This document shows, piece after piece, positions 41,187 to 50,700 of a stretch of DNA of 60,541 bases. The notes below the pieces were generated by a model. The model ran no database searches and was not told where the DNA came from. It saw only the letters and a list, made by a program, of their open reading frames with translations. This stretch comes from DATCMA01 sp036563645 (GTDB taxonomy: Bacteria; Actinomycetota; Actinomycetes; Mycobacteriales; Micromonosporaceae), in NCBI GenBank assembly GCA_036563645.1, contig DATCMA010000016.1, positions 1-60,541 on the forward strand, in the 5' to 3' direction. How positions within the stretch are numbered: the first letter of the stretch is position 1; every line of letters begins with the position of its first letter. The position numbers and the translations under genes are program-made.

Positions 41187-43723
41187 CGGCGGAGGTCGGT
41201 GCCGGTTCGCCGCCGGATCGTGCGCCAGCGGCGCCGATCGTCGTGCGGCACTCCGTGCTACCCAGCGTCACGCTGCTCGCCCTGGCGCTCGGGGCGATCG
41301 CCGGTGGCCTCGCCCTCGCGGAGCCACCCACCCCCGGCCTGCTGTCGCCCGCGGCCCAATTCGGCGTGGCGGCCGGACTGGTCGCGCTGGCGAACCTCGC
41401 CCGGTTCCGGGTCCGCATCGGCGCTGACACGGTCAGCGTGACCTGGACCGAGGCGGCGTTGATCGTCGCCCTCTACCTCGCCCCGGCCGGCTGGTTGCCC
41501 GCAGCCACCTTCGTCGGCGCGGGCGTGGCGTGGACGTTGCTCTCGCTCTTCGCCGAGCGGCGAGCCCCGATCGACGTCGTGGAGACCGCCTCCGGTTTCA
41601 CGATCGCGGTTGCGCTCGGGGCCGCGGTGACCAGCGCCCTCACTGACCCGTACGGCGCGGCACCCAGCCCGGCCACGGCGGGCGCGGCCACCGCCGGAGC
41701 GGTGACCTATGTGGTGGCCAGCGCAGGTGTGGTGGCTCTCACCCTGTCGCTGAGGCGGCGCGCCTCGTTCTGGACCGTGCTGGTGCGCGTCGTGCAGAGC
41801 AAGGCGCTGATGGTCGTCGGCAACGTCTTGATCGGAATCGTCGCGGTCGTGATACTTGCCGATGATCCACAGTGGTTGTTGTTCCTGCCCGCCGCCCTCT
41901 GGCTGCTCCAACAGACCTATGGTTTACGGCTGCTCGCCGACGACGAGCGCCGCGCCTGGCAGGAGTTCGCGCGGGCGACCGGGGCGCTCAACCAGCTGGA
42001 CGAGCGGGCGGTGGCGACCGCCGGAGCCACGGGCGCGCTCGCGATCTTCGGCGCGGACCAGGTGGAGATCGACGTGGTGCGCGCCGATGGACGCCGGCGC
42101 CGCTACACCGCCGACCGCAACGGAGTGCTCCGGGAAGACGACACCGCACCACCGCGGCCACGACCCGACGACCAGACCCTGACGCGGACGCTGACGGTCG
42201 GCGACGCGGAGGTCGGCGAGCTGCGCGTGCGGCTGCCCCGCTCGGTCCTGCCCGGGCCCCGGGAGCGCAACGCCCTCAACGCGTTCGGGGACACCCTCGG
42301 CGCGGCGCTCCACGACGCGGCCACTCACCGGGCCCTGCTGGCGATGACCGCCCGCTCGTCGTACGAGGCGCGCCACGACCCGCTGACCCGGCTGGTCAAC
42401 CGCAGCGCCCTCCTCAGCCAGGGCGACGCCACGCTGCGTGACCTGCCGCCGGAGCATCCGGTGGCGCTGATCCTCCTCGACCTGAACGACTTCCGTGAGG
42501 TCAACGACATCCTCGGGCACGCCGCCGGCGACGAGTTGCTCCGCGCGACCGCCGAACGGCTCGCCGGGCTGGTCCGCCCGGGTGAGCTGCTCGGCCGGCT
42601 CGGGGGTGACGAGTTCGCGCTCCTGGCCACCGCGCTGCCGGTGATCGCCGACTCGGAGGGCGGGGCGCCGATCCCGTCCGCCCTGCGGCGAGCCCGCGAG
42701 ATCATCAAAGGACTCGCCAGCGCGCCGATCGAGGTCGCCGGCATTCGGATGTCGGTGGAGGCCTCGGTGGGGGTGGTGGTCGCGAACGCGGGCGCCGCCG
42801 ACATGACGGAGCTGCTGCGCCGGGCCGACATCGCGATGTACCAGGCGAAGAACGCGGGTGCCGGCGTCGCCCTCTACGACAGCGCCTACGACGCGTCCAG
42901 CACTGACCAGCTCGCGCTCCTGGCCGAGCTGCGGGAGGCGCTCGCCACCGACGACCAGCTCATCCTCGCGCTGCAGCCCTTAGTGGACCTCACCACGGGT
43001 GAACCGACCGGAGTGGAGGCGCTCATCCGGTGGCAGCATCCGCGCCGCGGCTGGCTCAACCCGTCGGAATTCATCGGCGCGGTCGAGGGCAGCGAGCTCC
43101 TCGCCCCGTTCACCCGCTATGTGATCGACAAGGCGCTCGCGGTGGCCGCCGAGTGGGCCCGGCACGGCCTCGACGTACCGATCTCGGTGAACGTCTCCGC
43201 CCGTAACCTCCTCGATCCGCGGCTCCCCAACACGGTCGCCGCCCTCCTCCGCCGTCACCACGTGCCGCCCAACCGGCTCATCTTGGAGATCACCGAGACC
43301 GTCGCGATGAGTGACCTCGACGTCATCGACGAGGTGCTCGGCAGCCTCCGCGCGATGGGGGTGCGGATCGCGGTCGACGACTTCGGCACCGGCTTCTCCT
43401 CCTTGAGCTTCCTCACCCGGATCTCGGTGGATGAGCTCAAAGTGGATCGCTCGTTCGTCGGGCAGATGGTGGAGTCGCCGCAGGCGGCGGCGATCGTCCG
43501 TACCACGATCGAGTTGGGCCGGCAGCTCGGCCTCCGGGTCATCGCCGAGGGGGTGGAGACCGCCGACCAGCGGGCCGCACTCGTCGACCTCGGTTGCGCG
43601 GCGGCGCAGGGGTACCACTTCTTCAAACCGGTGCCCGCCGACCGCATCGTCGGGGTTCTGCGCTCCTTGCTGGACACCGCGCGGGCCCAGGTCCTCCCGC
43701 TGCGGGCGGACGGCGCGTCCTGA
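41183..43723 (+). CDS. Membrane GGDEF-EAL protein (cyclic di-GMP turnover)
   Basis: 846 aa. About eight membrane segments in residues 20-260 form an N-terminal sensor-like region; a short linker follows; then GGDEF (LGRLGGDEFALLAT near 474) and EAL (GVEALIRWQHP near 611). The GGDEF active site is intact, but the inhibitory RxxD site is RPGE. The EAL catalytic set is complete: EAL, VNVSARN, EITETV, VDDFGTGFSS, KVDRSF, AEGVET and AAQGYHF. It could make and degrade c-di-GMP, which controls development in Streptomyces. Two codons are TTA (248 at 41924, 600 at 42980). GTG start overlaps a small upstream ORF. Confidence 0.92.
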   Translation: MTAEVGAGSPPDRAPAAPIVVRHSVLPSVTLLALALGAIAGGLALAEPPTPGLLSPAAQFGVAAGLVALANLARFRVRIGADTVSVTWTEAALIVALYLAPAGWLPAATFVGAGVAWTLLSLFAERRAPIDVVETASGFTIAVALGAAVTSALTDPYGAAPSPATAGAATAGAVTYVVASAGVVALTLSLRRRASFWTVLVRVVQSKALMVVGNVLIGIVAVVILADDPQWLLFLPAALWLLQQTYGLRLLADDERRAWQEFARATGALNQLDERAVATAGATGALAIFGADQVEIDVVRADGRRRRYTADRNGVLREDDTAPPRPRPDDQTLTRTLTVGDAEVGELRVRLPRSVLPGPRERNALNAFGDTLGAALHDAATHRALLAMTARSSYEARHDPLTRLVNRSALLSQGDATLRDLPPEHPVALILLDLNDFREVNDILGHAAGDELLRATAERLAGLVRPGELLGRLGGDEFALLATALPVIADSEGGAPIPSALRRAREIIKGLASAPIEVAGIRMSVEASVGVVVANAGAADMTELLRRADIAMYQAKNAGAGVALYDSAYDASSTDQLALLAELREALATDDQLILALQPLVDLTTGEPTGVEALIRWQHPRRGWLNPSEFIGAVEGSELLAPFTRYVIDKALAVAAEWARHGLDVPISVNVSARNLLDPRLPNTVAALLRRHHVPPNRLILEITETVAMSDLDVIDEVLGSLRAMGVRIAVDDFGTGFSSLSFLTRISVDELKVDRSFVGQMVESPQAAAIVRTTIELGRQLGLRVIAEGVETADQRAALVDLGCAAAQGYHFFKPVPADRIVGVLRSLLDTARAQVLPLRADGAS

Positions 43724-43767
43724 CGGCGGGGTGACGCGCGCGTCGTCGCCCCCGCGTCGCGAGGCCG

Positions 43768-43833
43768 CGCCCCGGTGGGGCGTACGTGGCGGGACACGGG
43801 CGAGGCCAGCGCGGCGCGGTGGCAAGCCACCGC
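43768..43833 (+). terminator. Two hairpins after the GGDEF-EAL gene
   Basis: CGCCCC-ggt-GGGGCG (43768-43782) and the nearly loopless palindrome GCGGTGGC-aa-GCCACCGC (43816-43833), 44 and 92 nt after the stop. The first suits a terminator; the second, with a 2-nt centre, looks more like a protein-binding palindrome upstream of the DUF255 gene. Confidence 0.45.
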
Positions 43834-43984
43834 AGCTCGCCGAGGCGGGGTAGGTCCCGGACCTGAGGAGAGCGTCAGCGGTTTTGCGGAACGCGCGCGG
43901 TGGCGTGGGCCGGGTGGGAGGGCAGGGGGTTAGGTTGGTCATGGCGGGGCGTGGGTCCCTGCCTGGCGGCGCGAGGAGCGGCGG

Positions 43985-46012
43985 ATGAACAGGCTCGCTG
44001 ATGCCACCAGCCCATACCTGCGGCAGCACGCGGACAACCCCGTGGACTGGTGGCCCTGGTCCGAGGAGGCGTTCGCGGAAGCCCGTCGGCTGGACCGACC
44101 CGTGCTCATCTCGGTGGGGTACGCGTCCTGCCACTGGTGCCACGTCATGGCGCGCGAGTCGTTCGAGGACGAGGAGGTCGCGCGGCTGGTCAACGACCAC
44201 TTTGTTGCGATCAAAGTGGATCGGGAGGAACGCCCCGACGTCGACGCGATCTACATGATGGCCACGCAGGCCATGACCGGGCACGGCGGCTGGCCGATGA
44301 CCGTCTTCGCCACGCCGGACGGCAATCCCTTCCTGTGTGGCACGTACTTCCCGCGGGACACCTTCGTCCGCTTGCTCCAGGCCGTCGCCGCCGCCTGGCG
44401 GGACCAGCGGCAGGCGGTGCTCCGCCAAGGCGCGGCGCTCGTCGAGGCGATCGGCGGCGCGCAAGCGGTGGACGGCCCCACCGCGCCCCTCACCGCCGAG
44501 GTGCTCGACGCCGCCGCGCTCGAGCTCACCAAGGAGTACGACTCGATTAACGGCGGGTTCGGGGGCGCGCCGAAGTTCCCCCCGCACATGAACCTGCTGT
44601 TCCTGTTGCGGCACTACCAGCGCACCGGAGAGCGGGCCAGCCTCGAAGTGGTGCGCCACACCTGCGAGGCGATGGCGCGTGGGGGCATCTACGACCAGCT
44701 CGCCGGCGGGTTCGCCCGCTACGCGGTGGACGCCACGTGGACCGTGCCGCACTTCGAGAAGATGCTCTACGACAACGCCCTGCTGCTGCGGGTCTACACC
44801 CAGCTGTGGCGGCTCACCGGCGACCGGCTGGGGCGGCGTGTGGCCCGAGAGACCGTGCACTTCCTGCGCGACGCCCTCGCGCTGCCCTCCGGCGGGTTCG
44901 CCTCCGCCCTCGACGCGGACACCGAGGGGGTGGAGGGGGCGACCTACACCTGGACTCCGGAGCAGCTCGTCGAGGTGTTGGGGGAGGACGACGGGCGCTG
45001 GGCGGCGGATCTCTTCGGGGTCACCCCGGAGGGCACGTTCGAGCACGGCACGAGTGTGCTGCGGCTGGGGCGGGACATCGACGCGGCGGTCGACGACGTG
45101 CGCGAGCGGTGGCTTCGGGTGCGTCGCGCGCTGGCAGAGGCTCGTTCACGGCGCCCGCAGCCGGCCCGGGACGACAAGGTGGTCGCCGCGTGGAACGGGC
45201 TGGCCATCACCGCCCTGTGTGAGTACGCGTGGACCGCGCTCGCGGTGGCGGACGCCGGCCCGGAGGAGCGGGCTACCGCGCGCCTCGCCCGCGACCTCGC
45301 GACCTCCGCGGGGAAGTACCTGGCGCGGACGCACCTCGTCGACGGACGGCTGCGCCGAGTCTCCCGCGCCGGAGTGGTCGGCGAGGCGGCCGGGGTGTTG
45401 GAGGACCACGGGTGTCTCGCGGAGGCGTTCTGCGCCCTCCACCAGCTCACCGGCGAGGGGCGGTGGCTGGAGCTCGCCGGTGAGCTGATCGAGACCGCGC
45501 TGTCCCGCTTCACCACCGGCTCCGGTGGCTTCTACGACACGGCGAACGACGCGGAGCGTCTCGTCGTACGCCCCGCGGACCCGACCGACAACGCCACCCC
45601 CTCGGGGCTGTCGTCGATCGCGGCGGCGCTGACGACGTACGGGGCGCTCACCGGTGAGCCGCGGTATCGGCGGGCGGCGGAGGCGGCGCTGGAGACCGTC
45701 GTCCCGATCGCGGCCCGGTACCCGCGGATGACCGGGTACGCCGCGGCGGTCGGCGAGGCGCTGCTCTCCGGCCCGTACGAGATCGCGATCGTGGCTCACG
45801 ACCTCGACGCCGCGGAGCCCTTGCTGGCGACCGCCTACCGGTACGCCCCGCCCGGAGCGGTCGTGGTCGCGGGGACGGCCGACCAGCCGGGCGTGCCGCT
45901 GCTGCGCGGCCGCACCGTCCTCGATGGCCACGCGACGGCGTACGTCTGTCGAGGATTTGTCTGTGACCGCCCAGTGACCAGCGCGATCGAGCTGGCTGAT
46001 CAGCTCCACTGA
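43985..46012 (+). CDS. DUF255 / thioredoxin-domain protein (YyaL type)
   Basis: 675 aa. N-terminal thioredoxin-like domain (1-160) with CHWCHVM (C49, C52), GGWPMTVFATPDGNPF and GTYFP; then an (alpha/alpha)6-barrel-like region with PHFEKMLYDNALL, DDKVVAAWNGLAI and DHGCLAEAFCALH. Related to spermatogenesis-associated protein 20 (SPATA20) and N-acylglucosamine epimerase-like folds; the reaction is not known. The same family lies near mca in mycobacteria (Rv1084, from memory). ATG with GAGGAG 7 nt upstream. Confidence 0.9.
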   Translation: MNRLADATSPYLRQHADNPVDWWPWSEEAFAEARRLDRPVLISVGYASCHWCHVMARESFEDEEVARLVNDHFVAIKVDREERPDVDAIYMMATQAMTGHGGWPMTVFATPDGNPFLCGTYFPRDTFVRLLQAVAAAWRDQRQAVLRQGAALVEAIGGAQAVDGPTAPLTAEVLDAAALELTKEYDSINGGFGGAPKFPPHMNLLFLLRHYQRTGERASLEVVRHTCEAMARGGIYDQLAGGFARYAVDATWTVPHFEKMLYDNALLLRVYTQLWRLTGDRLGRRVARETVHFLRDALALPSGGFASALDADTEGVEGATYTWTPEQLVEVLGEDDGRWAADLFGVTPEGTFEHGTSVLRLGRDIDAAVDDVRERWLRVRRALAEARSRRPQPARDDKVVAAWNGLAITALCEYAWTALAVADAGPEERATARLARDLATSAGKYLARTHLVDGRLRRVSRAGVVGEAAGVLEDHGCLAEAFCALHQLTGEGRWLELAGELIETALSRFTTGSGGFYDTANDAERLVVRPADPTDNATPSGLSSIAAALTTYGALTGEPRYRRAAEAALETVVPIAARYPRMTGYAAAVGEALLSGPYEIAIVAHDLDAAEPLLATAYRYAPPGAVVVAGTADQPGVPLLRGRTVLDGHATAYVCRGFVCDRPVTSAIELADQLH

Positions 46013-46065
46013 CCGGTGGCCCACTGACGCGGGCCCATGGGCGCGGCATTAGGCTGGCGGCCGCT

Positions 46066-47211
46066 ATGGATCCCCGCACCGGTTTACCTCGTGTCGGCAT
46101 GGTGGGTGGCGGGCAGCTCGCCCGGATGACCCACCAAGCGGCGATCGCTCTGGGGCAGTCGTTGCGCGTCCTCGCGCAGACTCCGGAGGATGGCGCCGCC
46201 CTGGTCGCGGCCGACGTGCACTACGGCGATCACACGGACTTGGCGGCGCTGCGCGCCTTCGCCAAAGACTGCGACGTGGTGACCTTCGACCACGAGCACG
46301 TGCCGAACGAGCACGTGCGCGCTCTCGCCGCCGAGGGCGTGGTGGTCTACCCCGGCGCCGAGGCGCTGCGGTACGCGCAGGACAAGCGCGCCATGCGGGA
46401 ACGGCTGGCGCAGCTGGGCGCTCCGGTGCCCCGGTGGCGGCCGATCCGCGACCGCGCGGACCTGGCGGCTTTCGGCGCCGAGGTCGGTTGGCCGGTGGTC
46501 GTCAAAGCGGTCCGCGGTGGCTACGACGGCCGCGGGGTGTGGGTGTTGTCCCACGTCGACGAGGGGGATGCGCTGCTGGCGAGCGGCACCGAGCTAATCG
46601 CCGAGGAGCGGGTGGCGTTGCGCCGGGAGCTCGCCGTGCAGGTGGCGCGATCCCCCTTTGGACAGATTGCGGTCTATCCCGTGGTGGAGACCGTGCAACG
46701 GGACGGGATCTGCGTGGAGGTTGTCGCTCCGGCGCCTGGGCTTCCCGAGGATCGGGCGCTCGCCGCCCAGCAGCTGGCGATCGACATCGCCACGCAGCTC
46801 GGCGTCGTCGGCCTGCTCGCCGTCGAGTTGTTCGAGACCGACGAGGGGCTGGTCGTCAATGAGCTGGCGATGCGGCCGCACAATTCTGGGCACTGGACGA
46901 TCGAAGGGGCCCGGACGTCGCAGTTCGAGCAACACCTGCGGGCGGTGCTCGACTACCCGATGGGGGAGACGTCGCTGACCGCTCCGGTGGTGGTGATGGC
47001 CAACGTGCTCGGCGGTCCTGACGGCGGGATGCCCTTGGACGAGCGGCTCCACCACCTCTTCGCCCAGGATCCCGGGGTCAAGGTCCACCTCTACGGCAAG
47101 CGTTCCCGGCCCGGGCGCAAGATCGGTCACGTGACGGTGCTTGGGGACGACCTCGAGCAGGTGCGGGCACGAGCGGCGCGGGCCGCGAGCTGGCTGCGGG
47201 AAGGAAAGTGA
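46066..47211 (+). CDS. purK: N5-carboxyaminoimidazole ribonucleotide synthase
   Basis: 381 aa. ATP-grasp enzyme of purine synthesis making N5-CAIR from AIR, bicarbonate and ATP. Seen: VGMVGGGQLARMTHQAA, VVKAVRGGYDGRGVWV, ELAMRPHNSGHWTIEGA and YGKRSRPGRKIGHV. Codon 7 is TTA (46084-46086), early in the gene. TAGGCT lies 10 nt before the ATG and could be a -10 giving a very short leader; there is no ribosome site. purE follows after 7 nt. Confidence 0.95.
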   Translation: MDPRTGLPRVGMVGGGQLARMTHQAAIALGQSLRVLAQTPEDGAALVAADVHYGDHTDLAALRAFAKDCDVVTFDHEHVPNEHVRALAAEGVVVYPGAEALRYAQDKRAMRERLAQLGAPVPRWRPIRDRADLAAFGAEVGWPVVVKAVRGGYDGRGVWVLSHVDEGDALLASGTELIAEERVALRRELAVQVARSPFGQIAVYPVVETVQRDGICVEVVAPAPGLPEDRALAAQQLAIDIATQLGVVGLLAVELFETDEGLVVNELAMRPHNSGHWTIEGARTSQFEQHLRAVLDYPMGETSLTAPVVVMANVLGGPDGGMPLDERLHHLFAQDPGVKVHLYGKRSRPGRKIGHVTVLGDDLEQVRARAARAASWLREGK

Positions 47212-47218
47212 GACGGCG

Positions 47219-47713
47219 GTGACCAGCGTCGGTGTGATCATGGGCAGCGACTCGGACTGGCCGACCATGAAGGCCGCCGCGGAGGCGCTGGACGAGTTCG
47301 GGGTCAGCTACGAGGTGCGGGTGGTCTCCGCGCACCGCACCCCGATGGCGATGCTCGACTACGCGTGCTCCGCCGCCGGTCGCGGCCTGAAGGTGATCAT
47401 CGCAGGGGCGGGGGGAGCGGCCCACCTGCCGGGCATGGTCGCCTCGGCCACCCCACTGCCCGTGATCGGTGTGCCGGTGCCGTTGAAGCACCTCGATGGT
47501 CTGGACTCCCTGCTGTCGATCGTGCAGATGCCGGCGGGTGTCCCGGTGGCCACGGTCTCCATCGGGAATGCCCGCAACGCGGGGCTGCTCGCGGTTCGGA
47601 TCCTCGCCGCCAGCGACGACGCCCTCCGCGAGCGGATGCTCGCGTACCAGGACGAACTCGCCGCGCTCGTGGCGGAGAAGGACCGGGCGCTGCGCGCCAC
47701 CCTCAACCAGTAG
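47219..47713 (+). CDS. purE: N5-CAIR mutase
   Basis: 164 aa, class I PurE, converting N5-CAIR to CAIR after PurK. Motifs: VGVIMGSDSDWPTMKAA, VVSAHRTPMAML, AGAGGAAHLPGMVAS and LDSLLSIVQMPAGVPVATV. GTG start 7 nt after the purK stop, with GGAAAG upstream; purK-purE is an operon. It converges on the large membrane protein gene with a 61-nt gap that has only a weak 5-bp hairpin. Confidence 0.96.
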   Translation: MTSVGVIMGSDSDWPTMKAAAEALDEFGVSYEVRVVSAHRTPMAMLDYACSAAGRGLKVIIAGAGGAAHLPGMVASATPLPVIGVPVPLKHLDGLDSLLSIVQMPAGVPVATVSIGNARNAGLLAVRILAASDDALRERMLAYQDELAALVAEKDRALRATLNQ

Positions 47714-47774
47714 CCCGCTCGTCCCCCGGGGGTCCCCGCGGGCACGGCCCGTCACGGCCGGGCGCCGGTGGCGG

Positions 47775-50700
47775 TCACCGCATGCCGCGCAGCGCGCCCC
47801 GTACCCGTTCCTGGGTGCGGCGGCGGCGTTCGTTGGTGGCGCCGAGGGTGAGCAGCAGGATCCCGATCGGGATCAACGCCAGCCACGGCCCGACGAGCAT
47901 GAGGACGTGCAGCGTGGTGACCACGGTGACGACCGTGCCGACCACCACCGGAGCCTGCTGCTGGCGCATCGAACCGAGGAGCAGCGTCGCGACCGCCCCG
48001 AGGAGGAGGAACACCTGCCGGAGGTCACTCCGGCCGCTGGCCACCACGAGGATCAGCGTCGGGGCGAACGCGGCGACCAGCGCGGGCCCGTACGCCGTCC
48101 AGCTGGTGAGGTCGGGCCGGTGGCGCAGCTCCACCATGCCGACCAGCAGGGCGAGCGCCGCGAACGGCAGGGTGTACGCCTCCAGTAGCCTCACGCCGCT
48201 GAGGGCCATCAACAGCCACCACGCGACGATCTCGCAGCCGACCGCGGCCCAGAAGAGCACTCGGCGCTGGAGGAGCGCGCGGTCTGGCCGGGTGGAGACC
48301 ACCCCGAGGACCGCGCCCCACGCGGCCAGCAGCCCGGCGACGTGCCGCAGCGAGGTGTGCGCGAGCGCCAGCGCCAGCAGCGCGGCCCCGTAGCCGGTCC
48401 ACTCGACCACGGTCGCCTCCCGCACTCCCTGCGTTCCTCGGACGCGGGGGAGCTGGGTCGCGCTCAGCAGCAGGAGGGCGCCGACGGCCAAGACCCCGAA
48501 GGCGGACCAGGTGGCGGGCGCCCCGGCGACCAGGCCCGTGGTGAGAACGAAGAGCTGAGCCATCACCGCCCCGAAGAGCCAGCCCAGGATGCGGGCGGTG
48601 GAGCTGCTACCGACGAGGGCGGCGACGGCGCCGACCGTGACCCCGCCACCCAGCGCCATCACGGTGAGGCCAGAGGTGGCGAGGCTACCGGCGAGACCGG
48701 CTCCACCCGCGGCGAGCCCGATGGCGAAGACCACGACTCGGGCGATCCGAATCGGCCGCGCGCGGGCGGTGTCCGGCGGTGGGGGCGTCAACGCCAGACC
48801 CAGCATCGTGAGAGTGAAGACGGCGAGGGCGGTCACGGTGCTCGCCGGCCACGGCAGGTCGAGGGCGATCGGCGCGATCAGCAGCGTGACCGCGAGCCCG
48901 GGCAGGATCACCGGGATCGCCTCGCTGAGCCGGCCTCCGGTGAAGCCGATGGCGGCCAGCGCCGCCGCGAGGGTCAACAGCGCGCACGCCCCGACCGTCG
49001 TGGGGTCGACCGCGATGGCGGGTGGGGCCAGCAGCGCGGTAGGCGGGCCCTGCCAGGGGTGCCGGAGCGTTCCGTACGGCGCGATCAGCGCGGTGAGGAG
49101 GGTAGGCGCGATCGCCACCGTGGCGAGGGCGGTCGGCAGGGCGGCGGCGAGCACGACCCCGCGTTCCGGGGGGATCGTCCAGCGTGGCGCAGGTCCCGAG
49201 GACTGGTCGATGGGGGTCACGGCGCGGGGCGCGGGGGTGTGCGCGCGCAGCAGCTCCGCGAGGACGACGAGCAGCACCGCGGTGGCGGCGTAGAGCGCGG
49301 CGGGCAGGTCGGTCGGCAGGGCGGCCAGGGTGATGAGCGTCGTGCCACCGGTGAGCCCCGCCGTGGCGTACGGCAGGTAGTGGGGCACGTGGCGCCGGAC
49401 TGCCGCGACCCCGACGAGACCCACGCCCGCCGCGGCGAGCGCGCTGGTGAGCACCATCCCCGGCGGCATCGCGAGGTGAGCGGCGACGGAGGCGACGGCG
49501 CCGGGCAGCGCCAGCAGCGCCGCGGCGGTGGCGACGCCGCCGATGCGCGCCAGATGCGGCGGCATCAGGATGCCCGACGTGTCCTGTGTGGAGCGTGTCT
49601 CCTCGCTCTCCTCAGCCGCGTCGGGCTCGGGTGGCGGCGTGGTCAGCGTGGCGACGGCCTGGGCCAGGACAGCGATCACGACGCCGAGCAACGCCACCAG
49701 GATGAGCGTGGCGGCTGTGGTCCACGGGCGGACGAGCGCGGCGCCGATCGTGTAGAGCAGGACCGCCGCCGCGACGGTCGATCGCGCGAGGCCAGACCGC
49801 GGATCGGTCGCGGCCACGCCGGCGAGGGCGTACACGGTGGCCACCGTGCAGCCGACCAGGATCGGCGACCACCACGGCAGCCCCAGCGCCACCGGGGTGC
49901 CGACGGTGGCGAGCACCGCGAGCGCCCCCGAGGCCGTGTGCGACCAGGGGCGGGGAAGCGCCACGGCGGCGGCGCCGGCGAGCAGCGCCAGGGCGGCGGG
50001 CACCTGCCAGCCCCAAGCGGCCGGTCCGCTCGGCCAGGCGTCCAGGTCGGCGTGCCAGAGCCCACCGGGGGTCGCGAGCGCCAGGAGACCGTTGCCGAGC
50101 GCCTGGTACCCCGCGATCAGCGCGATCGCGCCGCCACTGACGGCCGCGCCGAGGATGGGACCTCTCTGCCAGTCCACCGGCAACGCCCGGACGCCCGCCG
50201 CGACGACGAGCATCAGCGCAGCGGAGGCGGTGAGAGCGAAGCCGGGGGCGATCACCGCGCCGACGCGGGCGAGCGCCCCGGCGAGGGCCACGGTGGCGGC
50301 GGCGGCCGCGTAGTCGGCGCCGTCGAACAACCGATCAGCGCGGCGGCCAGCGTCGATCGTGGGGGCGAGGAAGAGGAGTACCGCGCTCACCAGCACCAGC
50401 GCCCCGACCACGGCGTCTGGGCCGGTCGCGCCGGGAGCGCCGAACGCCGCGCCGGCGACGAGCAGCGCGCCGAGGCCGGTGCCGAGGGTGAGCGGGGTGC
50501 TGATGAGGCGTTCGGAGACCAGCCGGATCGCGGCGTAGCCGAGCGCGGCGCCGACGGCGAGGAAACTCGTGGCGAGGATGGGGACGGTCGCGGCGTTGAG
50601 CGCCGCGGCGGTGGGGGGTGATGCCGTCCACGTGGCCGTCAGCGCGGCGACGGCGCCGGGCAGGGCGAGGGCTGCCCCGCCTTCCGCCCAGGACGCCACG

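Noticed and set aside
43941..43988. 15-codon upstream ORF overlapping the DUF255 start
   Set aside because: It has no ribosome site, and the TAGGTT hexamer only 4 nt ahead of it would start transcription at or past its ATG; the downstream gene has its own good site.
48342..50621. 759-codon plus-strand frame
   Set aside because: Antisense to the giant membrane protein; low-complexity Arg/Gly/Glu sequence is the mirror of hydrophobic codons.
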